Shown here: positions 26,418-35,472 of the stretch, in pieces
Position numbering within the stretch: the first letter of the stretch is position 1
Layout of the letters: each line of letters begins with the position of its first letter
Assembly: GCA_016903695.1 (NCBI GenBank)
Contig: JADQBB010000028.1
Coordinates: forward strand, 1 to 57,939
Reading direction: 5' to 3'
DNA from: Chlorogloea purpurea SAG 13.99
GTDB taxonomy: Bacteria; Cyanobacteriota; Cyanobacteriia; Cyanobacteriales; Microcystaceae
DNA: 57,939 bases
Notes under the pieces: model-generated
The model's input: only the letters and a program-made list of their open reading frames with translations
What the model was told of the DNA's origin: nothing
Databases searched by the model: none
Made by a program: the position numbers and the translations under genes

Positions 26418-27550
26418 CCCAACTCGTGAACGATAGGTAAAACCACTACAAAAGTCGTCCCCTTACCAGGTTCGCTGACGACGGATATGTCCCCGCCAAG
26501 AGCGTCAACGCACCTCTGCACGATCGCTAAGCCCAATCCCGTACCGCTGATATTCTCTACATTAGTAGCCCGGTAGAAGGGGTGAAATAGTTGGGATTGT
26601 TCCGAGATGGGGATACCGATACCTTCATCCCTGACTTGGAAGATAATCCGATCGTCTTTCTCGGTAATGGTAAATCCGATCGTGCCGCCTGCGGGAGAGT
26701 ATTTAAGGGCGTTACCGAGAAGATTATTAAAGATATGTTTCAGTAAATTTTCATCCCAGAGACCCTGATGTAAATTGCCTTGTCTTTTTAAAACAAACTT
26801 ATGATTTTCATCCTCTTGTAATTGAAAAGAGCGCCAGATATTCTTACAGAAATATTCTAAGTCTATGGGTTGAAAATCTCTTTTCAATCGCCCAGAATCC
26901 GCCTTACCTATCAAGAGAATTTCCGTCAGTAACTGATCCATATCCTTGATGGCGGTGCGGATCATTTGAAAATAAGAAATTTGCTGTTCCTTCGTCAGAC
27001 GATCCCGGCTGTTTTCTAATAGTTTAGTGGATAGGGATATGGTACAGAGTGGATTGCGGAAATCGTGGGAGATCATCGAGACAAAAGTATTTTTCATCTC
27101 GTTAATTTCTTGGGCCCTGACCAACTCATTACTGAGGCTCATCTTCGCTTCCCTTAACTCCTCCTCCGTCTGTTTTCGCTCGATTGCGTAACAGATCGAT
27201 CGGGCTAAATTTTCTTGATTAACGTGACGTTTGACCAGATAATCTTGAGCGCCGCGCCTAAGAGACTCCAAAGCCAGATGATCGTCATTGGTATTAGTTA
27301 AAACTACGATCGGCAGATGAGGAGCGATATTGATCAGAGGAGTTAAAGAATCTAATCCGTGACTATCGGGTAAAGACAGATCGAGCAGAATAACATCGAA
27401 TCTCTGTTCGGCGAGAAGCCCGATACCCTCAGCCAGATATTGAGCGTGGTCTAGGGTAAAATGTTTGAAGGTGGAACCATCGAGACTTTCTCGTAACAGT
27501 CTTGCTTGGGCGAGATTATCTTCTATAAGCAATATTTTGACTGTATCCAT
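26414..27550 (-). CDS. Hybrid response regulator/histidine kinase (REC-HisKA-HATPase)
   Basis: 378 residues. Order: receiver domain (1-~122, phospho-acceptor Asp57 in VILLDLSLPDSHG), a coiled linker, HisKA with His162 in SMISHDFRNPL, and an HATPase domain (NLLGNALKYSP; RDEGIGIP; GTGLGLAIVQRCVDALGGD). There is no sensor domain, so the input is probably phosphotransfer from another kinase. It is the third gene of the phytochrome operon, 22 bp after the Rcp1-like regulator, so phytochrome signalling may run phytochrome to regulator and to this kinase. The regulon is not visible. Confidence 0.9.
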   Translation of the reverse strand: MDTVKILLIEDNLAQARLLRESLDGSTFKHFTLDHAQYLAEGIGLLAEQRFDVILLDLSLPDSHGLDSLTPLINIAPHLPIVVLTNTNDDHLALESLRRGAQDYLVKRHVNQENLARSICYAIERKQTEEELREAKMSLSNELVRAQEINEMKNTFVSMISHDFRNPLCTISLSTKLLENSRDRLTKEQQISYFQMIRTAIKDMDQLLTEILLIGKADSGRLKRDFQPIDLEYFCKNIWRSFQLQEDENHKFVLKRQGNLHQGLWDENLLKHIFNNLLGNALKYSPAGGTIGFTITEKDDRIIFQVRDEGIGIPISEQSQLFHPFYRATNVENISGTGLGLAIVQRCVDALGGDISVVSEPGKGTTFVVVLPIVHELG

Positions 27551-27572
27551 CGTTAGTAATTAAGTAATTAGT

Positions 27573-28019
27573 TTACTCATTGGGTAGGGTAACGGTTTCT
27601 AACCAGAACACTTCAATTCCCTTGACTATTCGGAATAGGTCGTTGAGATTGCGTGACTTCCTGATGTAGCAATTCACATGGAGTTCGTAACTATGGTAAA
27701 TATCTTCTTCATTGTGAGAAGTAGTTAAAACTACCACGGGAATCCTTTTCAGGTTAGGGTCAGATTTAATTTCCGCTAATACTTCGCGCCCATCTTTGCG
27801 GGGTAGGTTCAGATCCAGCAAGATTAAATTGGGACGGAGGGCGCTGGTAAATTCGCCCTCTTGACGGAGATAATCCATAGCGTCCATCCCATTTCTAACG
27901 ATAATCAATTCATGCGGTACGGCACTGGTTTTAAGCACTTCTTGAACCAGTCGAATATCAGCCTTACTGTCTTCGACTAGCAAGATAATTTTGTGCTGTA
28001 AGTCCGCTTCTGAAACCAC
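27573..28019 (-). CDS. rcp1: Rcp1-like response regulator of phytochrome
   Basis: 148 residues, a single receiver domain without output, like cyanobacterial Rcp1. The acidic pocket is EDSKAD, the phospho-acceptor is Asp69 (LILLDLNLPRKDG), the switch Thr is in VVVLTTSHNEEDI, and the Lys is in CYIRKSRNL. The GTG start at 28019 lies inside the 3' end of the phytochrome gene (56-bp overlap), which makes tight translational coupling likely. The expected phosphodonor is the adjacent phytochrome. Confidence 0.9.
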   Translation of the reverse strand: MVSEADLQHKIILLVEDSKADIRLVQEVLKTSAVPHELIIVRNGMDAMDYLRQEGEFTSALRPNLILLDLNLPRKDGREVLAEIKSDPNLKRIPVVVLTTSHNEEDIYHSYELHVNCYIRKSRNLNDLFRIVKGIEVFWLETVTLPNE

Positions 28020-30249
28020 GACTGCGACCTCCCACGGGAATCGTAAAATAAAATGTCGCCCCCTGTTCTAATTCTGACTCTACCCAGAGTCTCCCCCGGT
28101 GACATTCAATAATTTTTTTACAAATGGCCAACCCCATACCAGTACCTTGATATTCATCGCGGGTATGGAGTCTCTGGAAGATGATAAAAATACGATCGCT
28201 ATATCGGGGGTCGATACCGATACCATTATCTTTAACGGAGAATAGCCACTCCTCTTCCAATCTCTCTACACCGATATGTATTTGGGGTGGGTTGTTACTG
28301 CGGAACTTGATGGCGTTACCGATAAGATTCTGGAATAACTGCATCAACTGAGTTTTTTCCGCCATGATGGTAGGTAAAGCATCGTGGGTGATAACCGCGC
28401 CCGTTTCTAGGATTCTGCCCCGCAGATTGGCGAGGGCTTTGTCGAGGGCAGAGCCGGTTTCGGTGAGGATTAACTCATTACCCTGCATATCCACTTTCGA
28501 GTAAGCTAACACGTCATCGATGAGGTTTTGCATGAGACTCACCCCCTCGACGGCGAAATTGATAAATTCGCTCGCGTCTTCGTCTAAGGCTTCCCGGTAG
28601 CGCATCTCTAATAATTGTACGTAGTTAGCCACTTGATTGAGGGGTTCTTGTAAGTCGTGAGAGGCGACATAGGCGAATTTTTTTAACTCGGCGTTCGATC
28701 GCTCCAAATCTTGGGCCAGTTGGGCTAATTCATCGGCTTGGCGGAGGACGATATTAATCATCGCTTTTCGTAATTCTAGGGCGGCGTTGATCTCTACGGT
28801 TTTCCACGGTAGAGATTTTAATTTAACGGTTTCCTTCCACAGTTGAAAGGACTTGCGGGGACACATCTGATAATCCCCGTCGTGATGTTTTAGATCATAC
28901 GCTTTATTGGGATCACCTCCCCAGTTGACGGTTTGGATAACTTCGGGGCGGAACCAGAGAACGTAATTGCGCTTCGATATGGGGATGACTAATAAACCGC
29001 TGGCAACGTCTTTGTATTGTTGTGCGTCGGCGTAAATATGGGCGAGGGAATTGGTGGAGAATACCTCCTCTCTAACGTTGTTCTGTAACCAGTGAACCAG
29101 ATGATTCAACTCGTCTTCGTTAGGGGTTTTACCGAGGGTGGTGTAGTTGCCGCCGAAGCAGATGGCTGCGCCCCCCGCGTTCGCAAGATATAGGATATTC
29201 AAGTCGGGTTTGATCAAGCCATCTACGAAATTTTCTTCCACCGCCATACGATCGATCAGCGCAGAGTTAATATAGGCTAATCTCATGCGATAGTCATAAT
29301 CCTCGGTTTCTTCTCTGGAAGAAATTTCCGAGAATACTACCCGCCCCAAGAATTCGCACGCTTTCCGCAATTCGTAAGGTACATATTTGGGGGTTTGATG
29401 GTGACAGGCGATGATGCCCCAAAGTTGATTGTCTTTCAGGAGAGATATGGTCAGGGACGCGCCGACTCCCATGTTATGGAGGTATTCCAGATGACAGGGT
29501 GAGGGACTACGCAGGGTGGAGAAAGTTAGGTCTAGAGAGGTTTCTTTTTGGGGTATCATGTCTACCGGCCCAGATCTGGCATCGGCTATGATACGAATCC
29601 AATTAGAACTGAGTAACCGTCTGGCGGGGGCGGGTATGTCCGATTCGGGGTAGTGTAAGCCCAAGTATGGTTCTAATTCGGGGATTTTGTCTTCGGCGAT
29701 AACGTGACCGTGATTCTGTTCGTCGAAGCGGTATAACATGACTCGATCGAACCCGGTTAGTTTTCTCACTTCTTGGACGATGATCTGACAGTAATCCGTG
29801 AGACTGGCACTTCGTCCTAATTTGGAGATCGATGTTTTCGCCAGATGGTAGAAACTTAAGAAGGGTATACTCTCGTAAGATAGGGCCGGTTCTAGTTCTA
29901 GGATTAATAAGCCTTCGAGATTGCGATGGAAGGTGGCATCAAATACTAAATAGTCGTCTCCTTTAACTCTCGCCCATAGTTTCGTCGGGTTTACACCGTC
30001 GAAGTTATCGTTTTCCAATCCTTCTTTGATTTTTTCTATTTGGAAACTGTCGAATATTTCGTCTAAATTATTTTCTATCAGGTCATCTATGGACATCCCT
30101 AACATCGAGGGAGCATTATTACTTATCTGAATTACTTTTAAACTCGGTTCCTCTAATACTAAAACTATTCCGTAGGGTTGAATTCTGTTATAAAGATGAA
30201 TCGGTTCTTGGGCTAAACGGCTGAGGTTACTATCTTTTTGACCCTGCAT
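27964..30249 (-). CDS. cph1: Cyanobacterial phytochrome histidine kinase (Cph1-like)
   Basis: 761 residues. Order: PAS (about 15-120), GAF with bilin lyase activity (140-320), PHY, HisKA (His in FAYVASHDLQEPLNQ) and HATPase (NLIGNAIKF; VKDNGIGID; GTGMGLAICKKII). In the GAF domain the chromophore Cys252 (RSPSPCHLEYLHNMG) and the bilin-contacting YPESDIPAPAR (Asp204) are present, so a red/far-red photocycle with phycocyanobilin is expected. The start is the ATG at 30249, because AGGAGG lies seven bases ahead; a GTG at 30267 would add six residues over the Shine-Dalgarno. Regulators at 28019 and 27550 follow in the same transcript. Confidence 0.95.
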   Translation of the reverse strand: MQGQKDSNLSRLAQEPIHLYNRIQPYGIVLVLEEPSLKVIQISNNAPSMLGMSIDDLIENNLDEIFDSFQIEKIKEGLENDNFDGVNPTKLWARVKGDDYLVFDATFHRNLEGLLILELEPALSYESIPFLSFYHLAKTSISKLGRSASLTDYCQIIVQEVRKLTGFDRVMLYRFDEQNHGHVIAEDKIPELEPYLGLHYPESDIPAPARRLLSSNWIRIIADARSGPVDMIPQKETSLDLTFSTLRSPSPCHLEYLHNMGVGASLTISLLKDNQLWGIIACHHQTPKYVPYELRKACEFLGRVVFSEISSREETEDYDYRMRLAYINSALIDRMAVEENFVDGLIKPDLNILYLANAGGAAICFGGNYTTLGKTPNEDELNHLVHWLQNNVREEVFSTNSLAHIYADAQQYKDVASGLLVIPISKRNYVLWFRPEVIQTVNWGGDPNKAYDLKHHDGDYQMCPRKSFQLWKETVKLKSLPWKTVEINAALELRKAMINIVLRQADELAQLAQDLERSNAELKKFAYVASHDLQEPLNQVANYVQLLEMRYREALDEDASEFINFAVEGVSLMQNLIDDVLAYSKVDMQGNELILTETGSALDKALANLRGRILETGAVITHDALPTIMAEKTQLMQLFQNLIGNAIKFRSNNPPQIHIGVERLEEEWLFSVKDNGIGIDPRYSDRIFIIFQRLHTRDEYQGTGMGLAICKKIIECHRGRLWVESELEQGATFYFTIPVGGRSRGFRSGLTAQNYLASRRQ

Positions 30250-30457
30250 GAATTTTCCTCCTATCACTAGGACAAGTGCGGCGCTAATTTTAAATTTTCC
30301 TGAATAAATCTTAGCTTTTCAGGGGGGCTAATAATGATTCAACATTACACTTTGCAAGTGTTGTTAACAAAAATATTTAATTGGTTAAAAAAGTTTAATT
30401 AATTTCCCGATAGTGTATTTTACATAGAAAAATTAGAACAATTGCCAGTTTAAACCA

Positions 30458-30985
30458 TCAACCAAACCCTTTCTTACCATTTTTCTGTTTCTGTATAATC
30501 TGTTTTTGATGCGTGGGAACTTCGGCTAATGCTGGCTCTAGCAATACATAACAACTAGCTATCAATTGTTCATCCCAATCGATTATTTCGGGAAAACGAA
30601 TTCCTTGTAATACTTGTACGGCAAAGATTTCTTGTACTGCATCTTCAAACTTCAAAAACGCTAATGTTTCTCCAGTTTCGATATTTACCACCTAAATCCC
30701 GCAAGTTCTCTCGGTCAGTCTTTCAATTAGGGGAATACCGCTGAATACTGCTGTTTCTCGTACTTGGGATAAACCGATAAAAGCCAACCGCCCACAAAAA
30801 TCGATGCCCCGTGTGAATCCAGCTAAAATTGCAACTGTTTCTAATTTTCCCGTATCCGCGCTGATTTCAATCACACCTGGCATGAGTTGACCTTGCCTCA
30901 CGCGATCATAGGTATAACGAGTTATCGTTGCCACGTCATGAGTCAGCAAAATACGACATTCTTGGGGATCCCTTTTAAAAGCCAT
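30458..30985 (-). pseudogene. Chimeric remnant: DUF5615-like toxin fragment joined to TIGR03032-type fragment, with in-frame TAG
   Basis: The frame from 30985 begins with a stretch matching the C-terminal half of DUF5615 PIN-like proteins (RILLTHDVATITRYTYDRVR, then GQLMPGVIE). It continues, without its own start, into the end of a TIGR03032-type protein (TGKLETVAILAGFTRGIDF; VRETAVFSGIPLIERLTERT). A TAG at 30692-30694 then interrupts it, and the same frame goes on with NIETGETLAFLKFEDAVQEI and FAVQVLQGIRFPEI. Family members have a Trp (TGG) where the TAG stands, so a single G-to-A change explains it. The N-terminus of both source genes is missing. This looks like a fusion of two decayed genes; any product would be the first 97 residues only. 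Confidence 0.75.
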
Positions 30986-31030
30986 AGATTAGACGGACTA
31001 TAATAAGTAGTACATAAAAAATCTACTCCA

Positions 31031-31357
31031 ATGACCCTTAAGGATATACAGACAGAACTACTGGCACTGAGTCGGGCGGAGAAAGTGGCGGCGATACAGT
31101 TACTCGCTCAAAGTCTCGGTGAAACTTGGCCCGGTATCGATAAAACAGATGGGATATGCGGCGGCGAAGCACGCATCATTAATACTCGTATTCCCGTTTG
31201 GGTTCTTATCGAGGCCGGTCGTCTAGGATATAGCGAAGCAGATATTTTGAGTAGCTATCCCGGTATTACAATCGCAGATTTAAGCAATGTCCGGTTTTAC
31301 GCACAAGCTCATTGTGAAGAAATCGAATTGGCGATCAAACGCAATCAGGCAGCTTGA
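31031..31357 (+). CDS. DUF433 antitoxin-like protein
   Basis: 108 residues. A polar N-terminal helix (LALSRAEKVAAIQLLAQSLG) leads into the DUF433 winged-helix-like domain (GGEARIINTRIPVWVLIEAG, then SEADILSSYPGITIADLSNV). Such proteins are commonly encoded directly upstream of DUF5615 PIN-like toxins and act as their antitoxin and as a DNA-binding repressor. Here a DUF5615 frame does follow at 31361, but it is interrupted, so this antitoxin may have outlived its toxin. There is no strong ribosome-binding site at the ATG. Confidence 0.8.
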   Translation: MTLKDIQTELLALSRAEKVAAIQLLAQSLGETWPGIDKTDGICGGEARIINTRIPVWVLIEAGRLGYSEADILSSYPGITIADLSNVRFYAQAHCEEIELAIKRNQAA

Positions 31358-31360
31358 GTA

Positions 31361-31702
31361 ATGGCAAGGTTTTACGCCGATGAGCAATTCCCCTTTCCCG
31401 TGGTGCAGTTATTGAGGGATTTGGGACACGATATTTTAACCGTTCGTGAAGCGGGAAACGCCGACCAAAGTATCTCCGATGAAGATGTGCTAACTTTCGC
31501 CGTTAGCTAGGAACGATCGTTATTAACCATAAACAGAGATGATTTTATTCGCCTGCACCGTCGTAATGGTCAACACTTCGGAATCGTCGTCTGTACTAAC
31601 AATCGTGATTGGGAACAGTTTGCCGCTCGTATAGATGAACTGGTGAAATCCGAGCAACCCCTGAAAGGAAAACTAATTCGCGTCGTGCGTCCTTCAAACT
31701 AA
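31361..31702 (+). pseudogene. DUF5615 PIN-like toxin, interrupted by in-frame TAG
   Basis: Starting at the ATG at 31361 (three bases after the DUF433 stop), the frame reads a DUF5615 protein: ARFYADEQFPFPVVQLLRDL (acidic YADEQF active-site segment) through EDVLTFAVS. A TAG at 31508-31510 (codon 50) follows, and the same frame continues ERSLLTINRDDFIRLHR and HFGIVVCTNNRDW to a normal end at 31702. Apart from that codon the frame is undamaged. Relatives usually have Gln or Lys there, so CAG/AAG to TAG is likely. As written, only a 49-residue stub is made, without the second Asp/Asn cluster of the PIN fold. Confidence 0.8.
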
Positions 31703-31724
31703 AAACCGCTTGCGCCTATTTAGC

Positions 31725-33071
31725 TCAAGATAACATATGCTCCTGAATGAAATTAGTATAGACTTCCCCGGCTTTAAAAGCCGCGTTATCTAAGATTTTC
31801 TGATGGAAACCGATCGTGGTGGGTACACCGGTAATGGCACATTCCCTTAAAGCCCTTTTCATCCGCCGAATAGCCGTGTCTCTATCAGGGCCCCAGACGA
31901 TCAATTTACCGATGAGAGAATCGTAATAGGGGGGGATTTCATAGTCTGTATAAACGTGGGAATCCATCCTGACTCCGGGGCCGCCGGGAGGGAGATAACC
32001 GCTGATTTTACCGGGGTGGGGGCGGAAATTGTGGTCGGGGTCTTCTGCGTTAACCCGACACTCGATCGCATGACCGTTAAAGACGATTTGATTCTGATGG
32101 AAACGGAGTTTTTCACCTTGGGCCACCCGGATTTGCTCGCTTACTAGATCGATACCCGTGATCATTTCCGTCACCGGATGTTCTACCTGGATACGAGTGT
32201 TCATCTCCATGAAATAAAAATGACCGTGTTTATCCACCAGAAATTCCACCGTACCAACACCCACGTAATCGATCGATTTAGCTGCCTTGATCGCTGCGTC
32301 ACCCATTTTTTTGCGCAGGTGAGGGTTTAAAAAGATACTGGGGGCCTCTTCTAATAACTTCTGGTGTCGGCGTTGGATAGAACAATCCCTCTCGCCTAAA
32401 TGAACTACATTACCGTGAGTATCGGCGAGGATTTGAAACTCGATATGGCGGGGACATTCTATATATTTTTCCAGATATACGCCGCCGTTACCGAAAGCAG
32501 CTTCCGCTTCTCCCTGGGCTGCCTGTAATAAACCTGGTAAATCCTCTTCAGTGCGTACCAGGCGCATTCCCCGGCCGCCGCCGCCCGCGGTAGCTTTGAT
32601 AATCACGGGATAGCCGATTTCCGCCGCAACTTTCCGGGCTTCCGCTTCCGAATCGATCAAGCCGCCGCTACCTGGAATCGTGGGCACACCGGCTTTTTGC
32701 ATGGTTTTTTTCGCCGTGGATTTATCTCCCATCGCCATGATCGCCGCCGGAGATGGGCCGATGAAGGTGATACCGTGATCGGCGCAGATTTCGGCAAATC
32801 TGGCGTTTTCCGCTAAAAAGCCGTAACCGGGATGGATGGCGGTAGCGTTGCGGGTGAGGGCGGCGGAGATGATATTGGGAATGTTGAGGTAGCTTTTACT
32901 ACTAGCCGGGGGGCCGATACACACGCTTTCGTCAGCGAGTTGAACGTGGAGGGCATGACGATCGATCGTGGAGTGGACGGCGACTGTACCGATTCCTAGT
33001 TCTTCACAACTGTGTAAAATTCTGAGGGCAATTTCTCCGCGATTAGCGATGAGAATTTTGGAAAACTGCAT
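31725..33071 (-). CDS. accC: Biotin carboxylase subunit of acetyl-CoA carboxylase
   Basis: 448 residues, the usual length. It has the biotin-carboxylase N-domain ([20 protein letters not shown]), the ATP-grasp glycine-rich loop ([16 protein letters not shown]), and the catalytic/ATP-binding segment ([20 protein letters not shown]). It carboxylates biotin on AccB, the first half of malonyl-CoA synthesis for fatty acids. The other subunits are not in this window. It is transcribed alone, convergent with the toxin remnant. Confidence 0.97.
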   Translation of the reverse strand: MQFSKILIANRGEIALRILHSCEELGIGTVAVHSTIDRHALHVQLADESVCIGPPASSKSYLNIPNIISAALTRNATAIHPGYGFLAENARFAEICADHGITFIGPSPAAIMAMGDKSTAKKTMQKAGVPTIPGSGGLIDSEAEARKVAAEIGYPVIIKATAGGGGRGMRLVRTEEDLPGLLQAAQGEAEAAFGNGGVYLEKYIECPRHIEFQILADTHGNVVHLGERDCSIQRRHQKLLEEAPSIFLNPHLRKKMGDAAIKAAKSIDYVGVGTVEFLVDKHGHFYFMEMNTRIQVEHPVTEMITGIDLVSEQIRVAQGEKLRFHQNQIVFNGHAIECRVNAEDPDHNFRPHPGKISGYLPPGGPGVRMDSHVYTDYEIPPYYDSLIGKLIVWGPDRDTAIRRMKRALRECAITGVPTTIGFHQKILDNAAFKAGEVYTNFIQEHMLS

Positions 33072-33140
33072 TCGATTTTAATAACGCCTAGAGTTATCGT
33101 GGGGCTATTTAGTAGAATATCCGTTTTTGTGTTCTATTTA

Positions 33141-33389
33141 TCATTCCTCTATTTTTCTTAGATTCGTGGGAGGTCGATCGTCACTCCAGGCCCACCAGGC
33201 TTTATCGCATTCACAGAGATAAAATTCCTGCCATTTTCGCCGCCCGTCGTTTCCCGTCACCGGTGCGCGTCGATTGAGCCAGGCCGCCTTGGCTTTAGCC
33301 GGGTTCAAGCCGCAGTGGGGGCAATGAAACCCGGTACTATGAACGGAATTTTCCGTCCATTGGGGAGGGGAGAGGCTGAAAGCATCCAT
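33141..33389 (-). CDS. Small putative zinc-binding protein
   Basis: 82 residues. The sequence holds FHCPHCGLNPAKAKAAWLN and YLCECDKAWWAWSDD, giving a CxxC...CxC arrangement consistent with a zinc ribbon. No hydrophobic segments, so soluble. Conserved-looking Trp residues cluster at the C-terminal end. I cannot name a family. It lies between accC and the divergent pyk. A start at 33389 is assumed. Confidence 0.55.
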   Translation of the reverse strand: MDAFSLSPPQWTENSVHSTGFHCPHCGLNPAKAKAAWLNRRAPVTGNDGRRKWQEFYLCECDKAWWAWSDDRPPTNLRKIEE

Positions 33390-33514
33390 AAATTTCCTTA
33401 AAAAGTGGCTTAAGAAATATAATAATAACTAATCTGAGAATTAACTAGCCATTGCAGCGATGTAAAACGTGACGATCGCTAGTAAGATCTTTTCTGGCTC
33501 ATTTTACAGTAACT

Positions 33515-35308
33515 ATGTCCCGTATTAATTTTCCCCGTCGCACCAAAATCGTCGCCACGATCGGCCCTGCCAGTCAAAGTAGAGAAGTCCTCCGTCAATT
33601 AATCCTCGCCGGGGCGAATACTTTCCGCCTCAATTTCTCTCACGGTAGCCACGATGACCACCGCCAGAGTATTAATTTGATCCGTCAGGTAGCCTTTGAA
33701 TTGAATCAGCCCATAGGCATCCTTCAAGACTTACAGGGGCCAAAGATCAGACTGGGAAAATTCGTCGATAAATCCATCAATTTAAAAGTCGGTGATCCTT
33801 TTATTCTCACTTCAAGAGAGGTGGAATGTAATCACGAGATCAGTTCTATTTCTTACCCCACTCTAGCCGAAGAAGTGCCGGAAGGTTCCCGTATCCTACT
33901 CGATGACGGGAAGGTGGAGATGTACGTGGAAAAAGTTAAACCGGACACGGGAGATTTATACTGTAAAGTCGTGGTCGGCGGGGTTTTATCGAGTAATAAA
34001 GGGGTCAACTTTCCAGGGGTTTACCTATCGGTCAAAGCGCTCACGGCTAAAGATAAAATAGATTTAATGTTCGGCTTAGAACAGAGAGTGGATTGGATAG
34101 CTTTAAGCTTCGTCAGGAACCCTCAAGACATATTAGAAATTAAAGATATAATCGCCAGCGCGGGTAAGAATACACCTGTGGTGGCCAAGATAGAAAAGCA
34201 CGAAGCGATCGAAGAAATGGAAGCGATTCTCTCTCTCTGTAACGGGGTGATGGTAGCCAGAGGAGATTTAGGGGTAGAAATTCCCGCCGAAGATGTGCCC
34301 ATCCAGCAGAAACGTTTGATCAATACCGCCAATCAATTAGGCATCCCCGTTATCACCGCCACCCAGATGCTAGATAGTATGGTCAATAATCCCCGCCCCA
34401 CCCGCGCCGAGGTGTCGGACGTGGCTAACGCTATTTTAGACGGCACTGACGCGGTGATGTTATCCAACGAGACAGCCGTAGGACAATATCCCGTGGAAGC
34501 CGTGGCTACGATGGCCCGCATTGCCGAGAGGATGGAACGGGAACCTTTTAATATTCAGCGCCGGACTACTAACAGACAATCGATTCCCAACGCCATTTCT
34601 TCAGCGGTGAGTCAGATCGCGGAACAGTTAAACGCGGCGGCTATTATTACTTTAACTAAAACTGGTTCCACCGCCCGCAACGTGTCGAAATTCCGCCCGG
34701 GAACACCGATTCTTGCTGTAACACCCCATCGAGAGGTGGCCCAACAATTACAACTGGTTTGGGGCGTGAAACCGATGTTGATGATGGATTTACCCAATAA
34801 TTCCCAAACTCTCCAAGCGGCGATGAATCTGGCCCAAGAGAATCAGTTATTGAACGATGGAGATTTAGTGGTGATTACCGCGGGTACTTTACAGGGTGTG
34901 GCCGGGTCTACGGATTTGATTAAAGTCGAAGTAGTTAAATCGATTCTCGGTAAGGGTGTGGGTATCGGTCAGGGTGCGGCTTCTGGATGCGCCAGAGTCG
35001 CCCGTAACCCCAGAGAATTGGCACAGTTTCACCGGGGCGAAATATTAGTCGTGACTTCCACTAACGCCGATTACGTGGAGATGATGCGTCAGGCCGGGGG
35101 AATCATCACCGAAGAGGAGACGGTTAATAGTCACGCGGCAACGATCGGTCTCCGTCTCGGCATTCCGGTTATCGTGGGAGTGAAAAATGCCACCACTTTG
35201 ATCCGCGACGGGGTGATCATCAGTTTGGATGCCCAGAGGGGTTTGGTGTTTACCGGTCTGACATCGGGGGGTTTCCCTAATTCCAACACCAGGACTATTA
35301 AAAAATAA
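33515..35308 (+). CDS. pyk: Pyruvate kinase with extra C-terminal phosphohistidine-like domain
   Basis: 597 residues. The core (1-~475) has TKIVATIGPASQS, the catalytic Lys segment (VVAKIEKHEAIEEMEAILSL), GVMVARGDLGVEIPAEDVP and TATQMLDSM. The tail (~480-597) is a swivelling PEP-utiliser-like domain (GEILVVTSTNADYVEMMRQAG; EETVNSHAATIGLRLGIPVIV), known from Bacillus-type and cyanobacterial pyruvate kinases. It makes pyruvate and ATP from PEP and ADP. The start ATG at 33515 gives the normal N-terminus. A 12-bp hairpin follows the stop. Confidence 0.95.
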   Translation: MSRINFPRRTKIVATIGPASQSREVLRQLILAGANTFRLNFSHGSHDDHRQSINLIRQVAFELNQPIGILQDLQGPKIRLGKFVDKSINLKVGDPFILTSREVECNHEISSISYPTLAEEVPEGSRILLDDGKVEMYVEKVKPDTGDLYCKVVVGGVLSSNKGVNFPGVYLSVKALTAKDKIDLMFGLEQRVDWIALSFVRNPQDILEIKDIIASAGKNTPVVAKIEKHEAIEEMEAILSLCNGVMVARGDLGVEIPAEDVPIQQKRLINTANQLGIPVITATQMLDSMVNNPRPTRAEVSDVANAILDGTDAVMLSNETAVGQYPVEAVATMARIAERMEREPFNIQRRTTNRQSIPNAISSAVSQIAEQLNAAAIITLTKTGSTARNVSKFRPGTPILAVTPHREVAQQLQLVWGVKPMLMMDLPNNSQTLQAAMNLAQENQLLNDGDLVVITAGTLQGVAGSTDLIKVEVVKSILGKGVGIGQGAASGCARVARNPRELAQFHRGEILVVTSTNADYVEMMRQAGGIITEEETVNSHAATIGLRLGIPVIVGVKNATTLIRDGVIISLDAQRGLVFTGLTSGGFPNSNTRTIKK

Positions 35309-35324
35309 CCCGGCCCAGATCAGC

Positions 35325-35357
35325 AATAGAGTAGTGGCTAGGGGTCACTACTCTATT
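35325..35357. terminator. Perfect 12-base-pair hairpin after pyk
   Basis: AATAGAGTAGTG (35325-35336), a nine-base loop, then CACTACTCTATT (35346-35357). The stem contains GAGTAGT, the same heptamer seen between pepA and dnaE-C, so it may be derived from an inverted pair of STRR-like repeats. It could terminate pyk transcription, though there is no T tract. Confidence 0.6.
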
Positions 35358-35472
35358 CCCTACTCAACAATTGTGTCTTTTGATTCTTTTACCTTTCTAT
35401 CGAAAGATGTACAGAAAGATACTGCTGTAGTTGTTATTTTTATAACAGAAGATCTTAGTTGTTGGCATAAGT

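Noticed and set aside
30341..30365. Hairpin ACACTT-TGC-AAGTGT downstream of the chimeric remnant
   Set aside because: Short stem without a T tract on the relevant strand; not enough to call a terminator.
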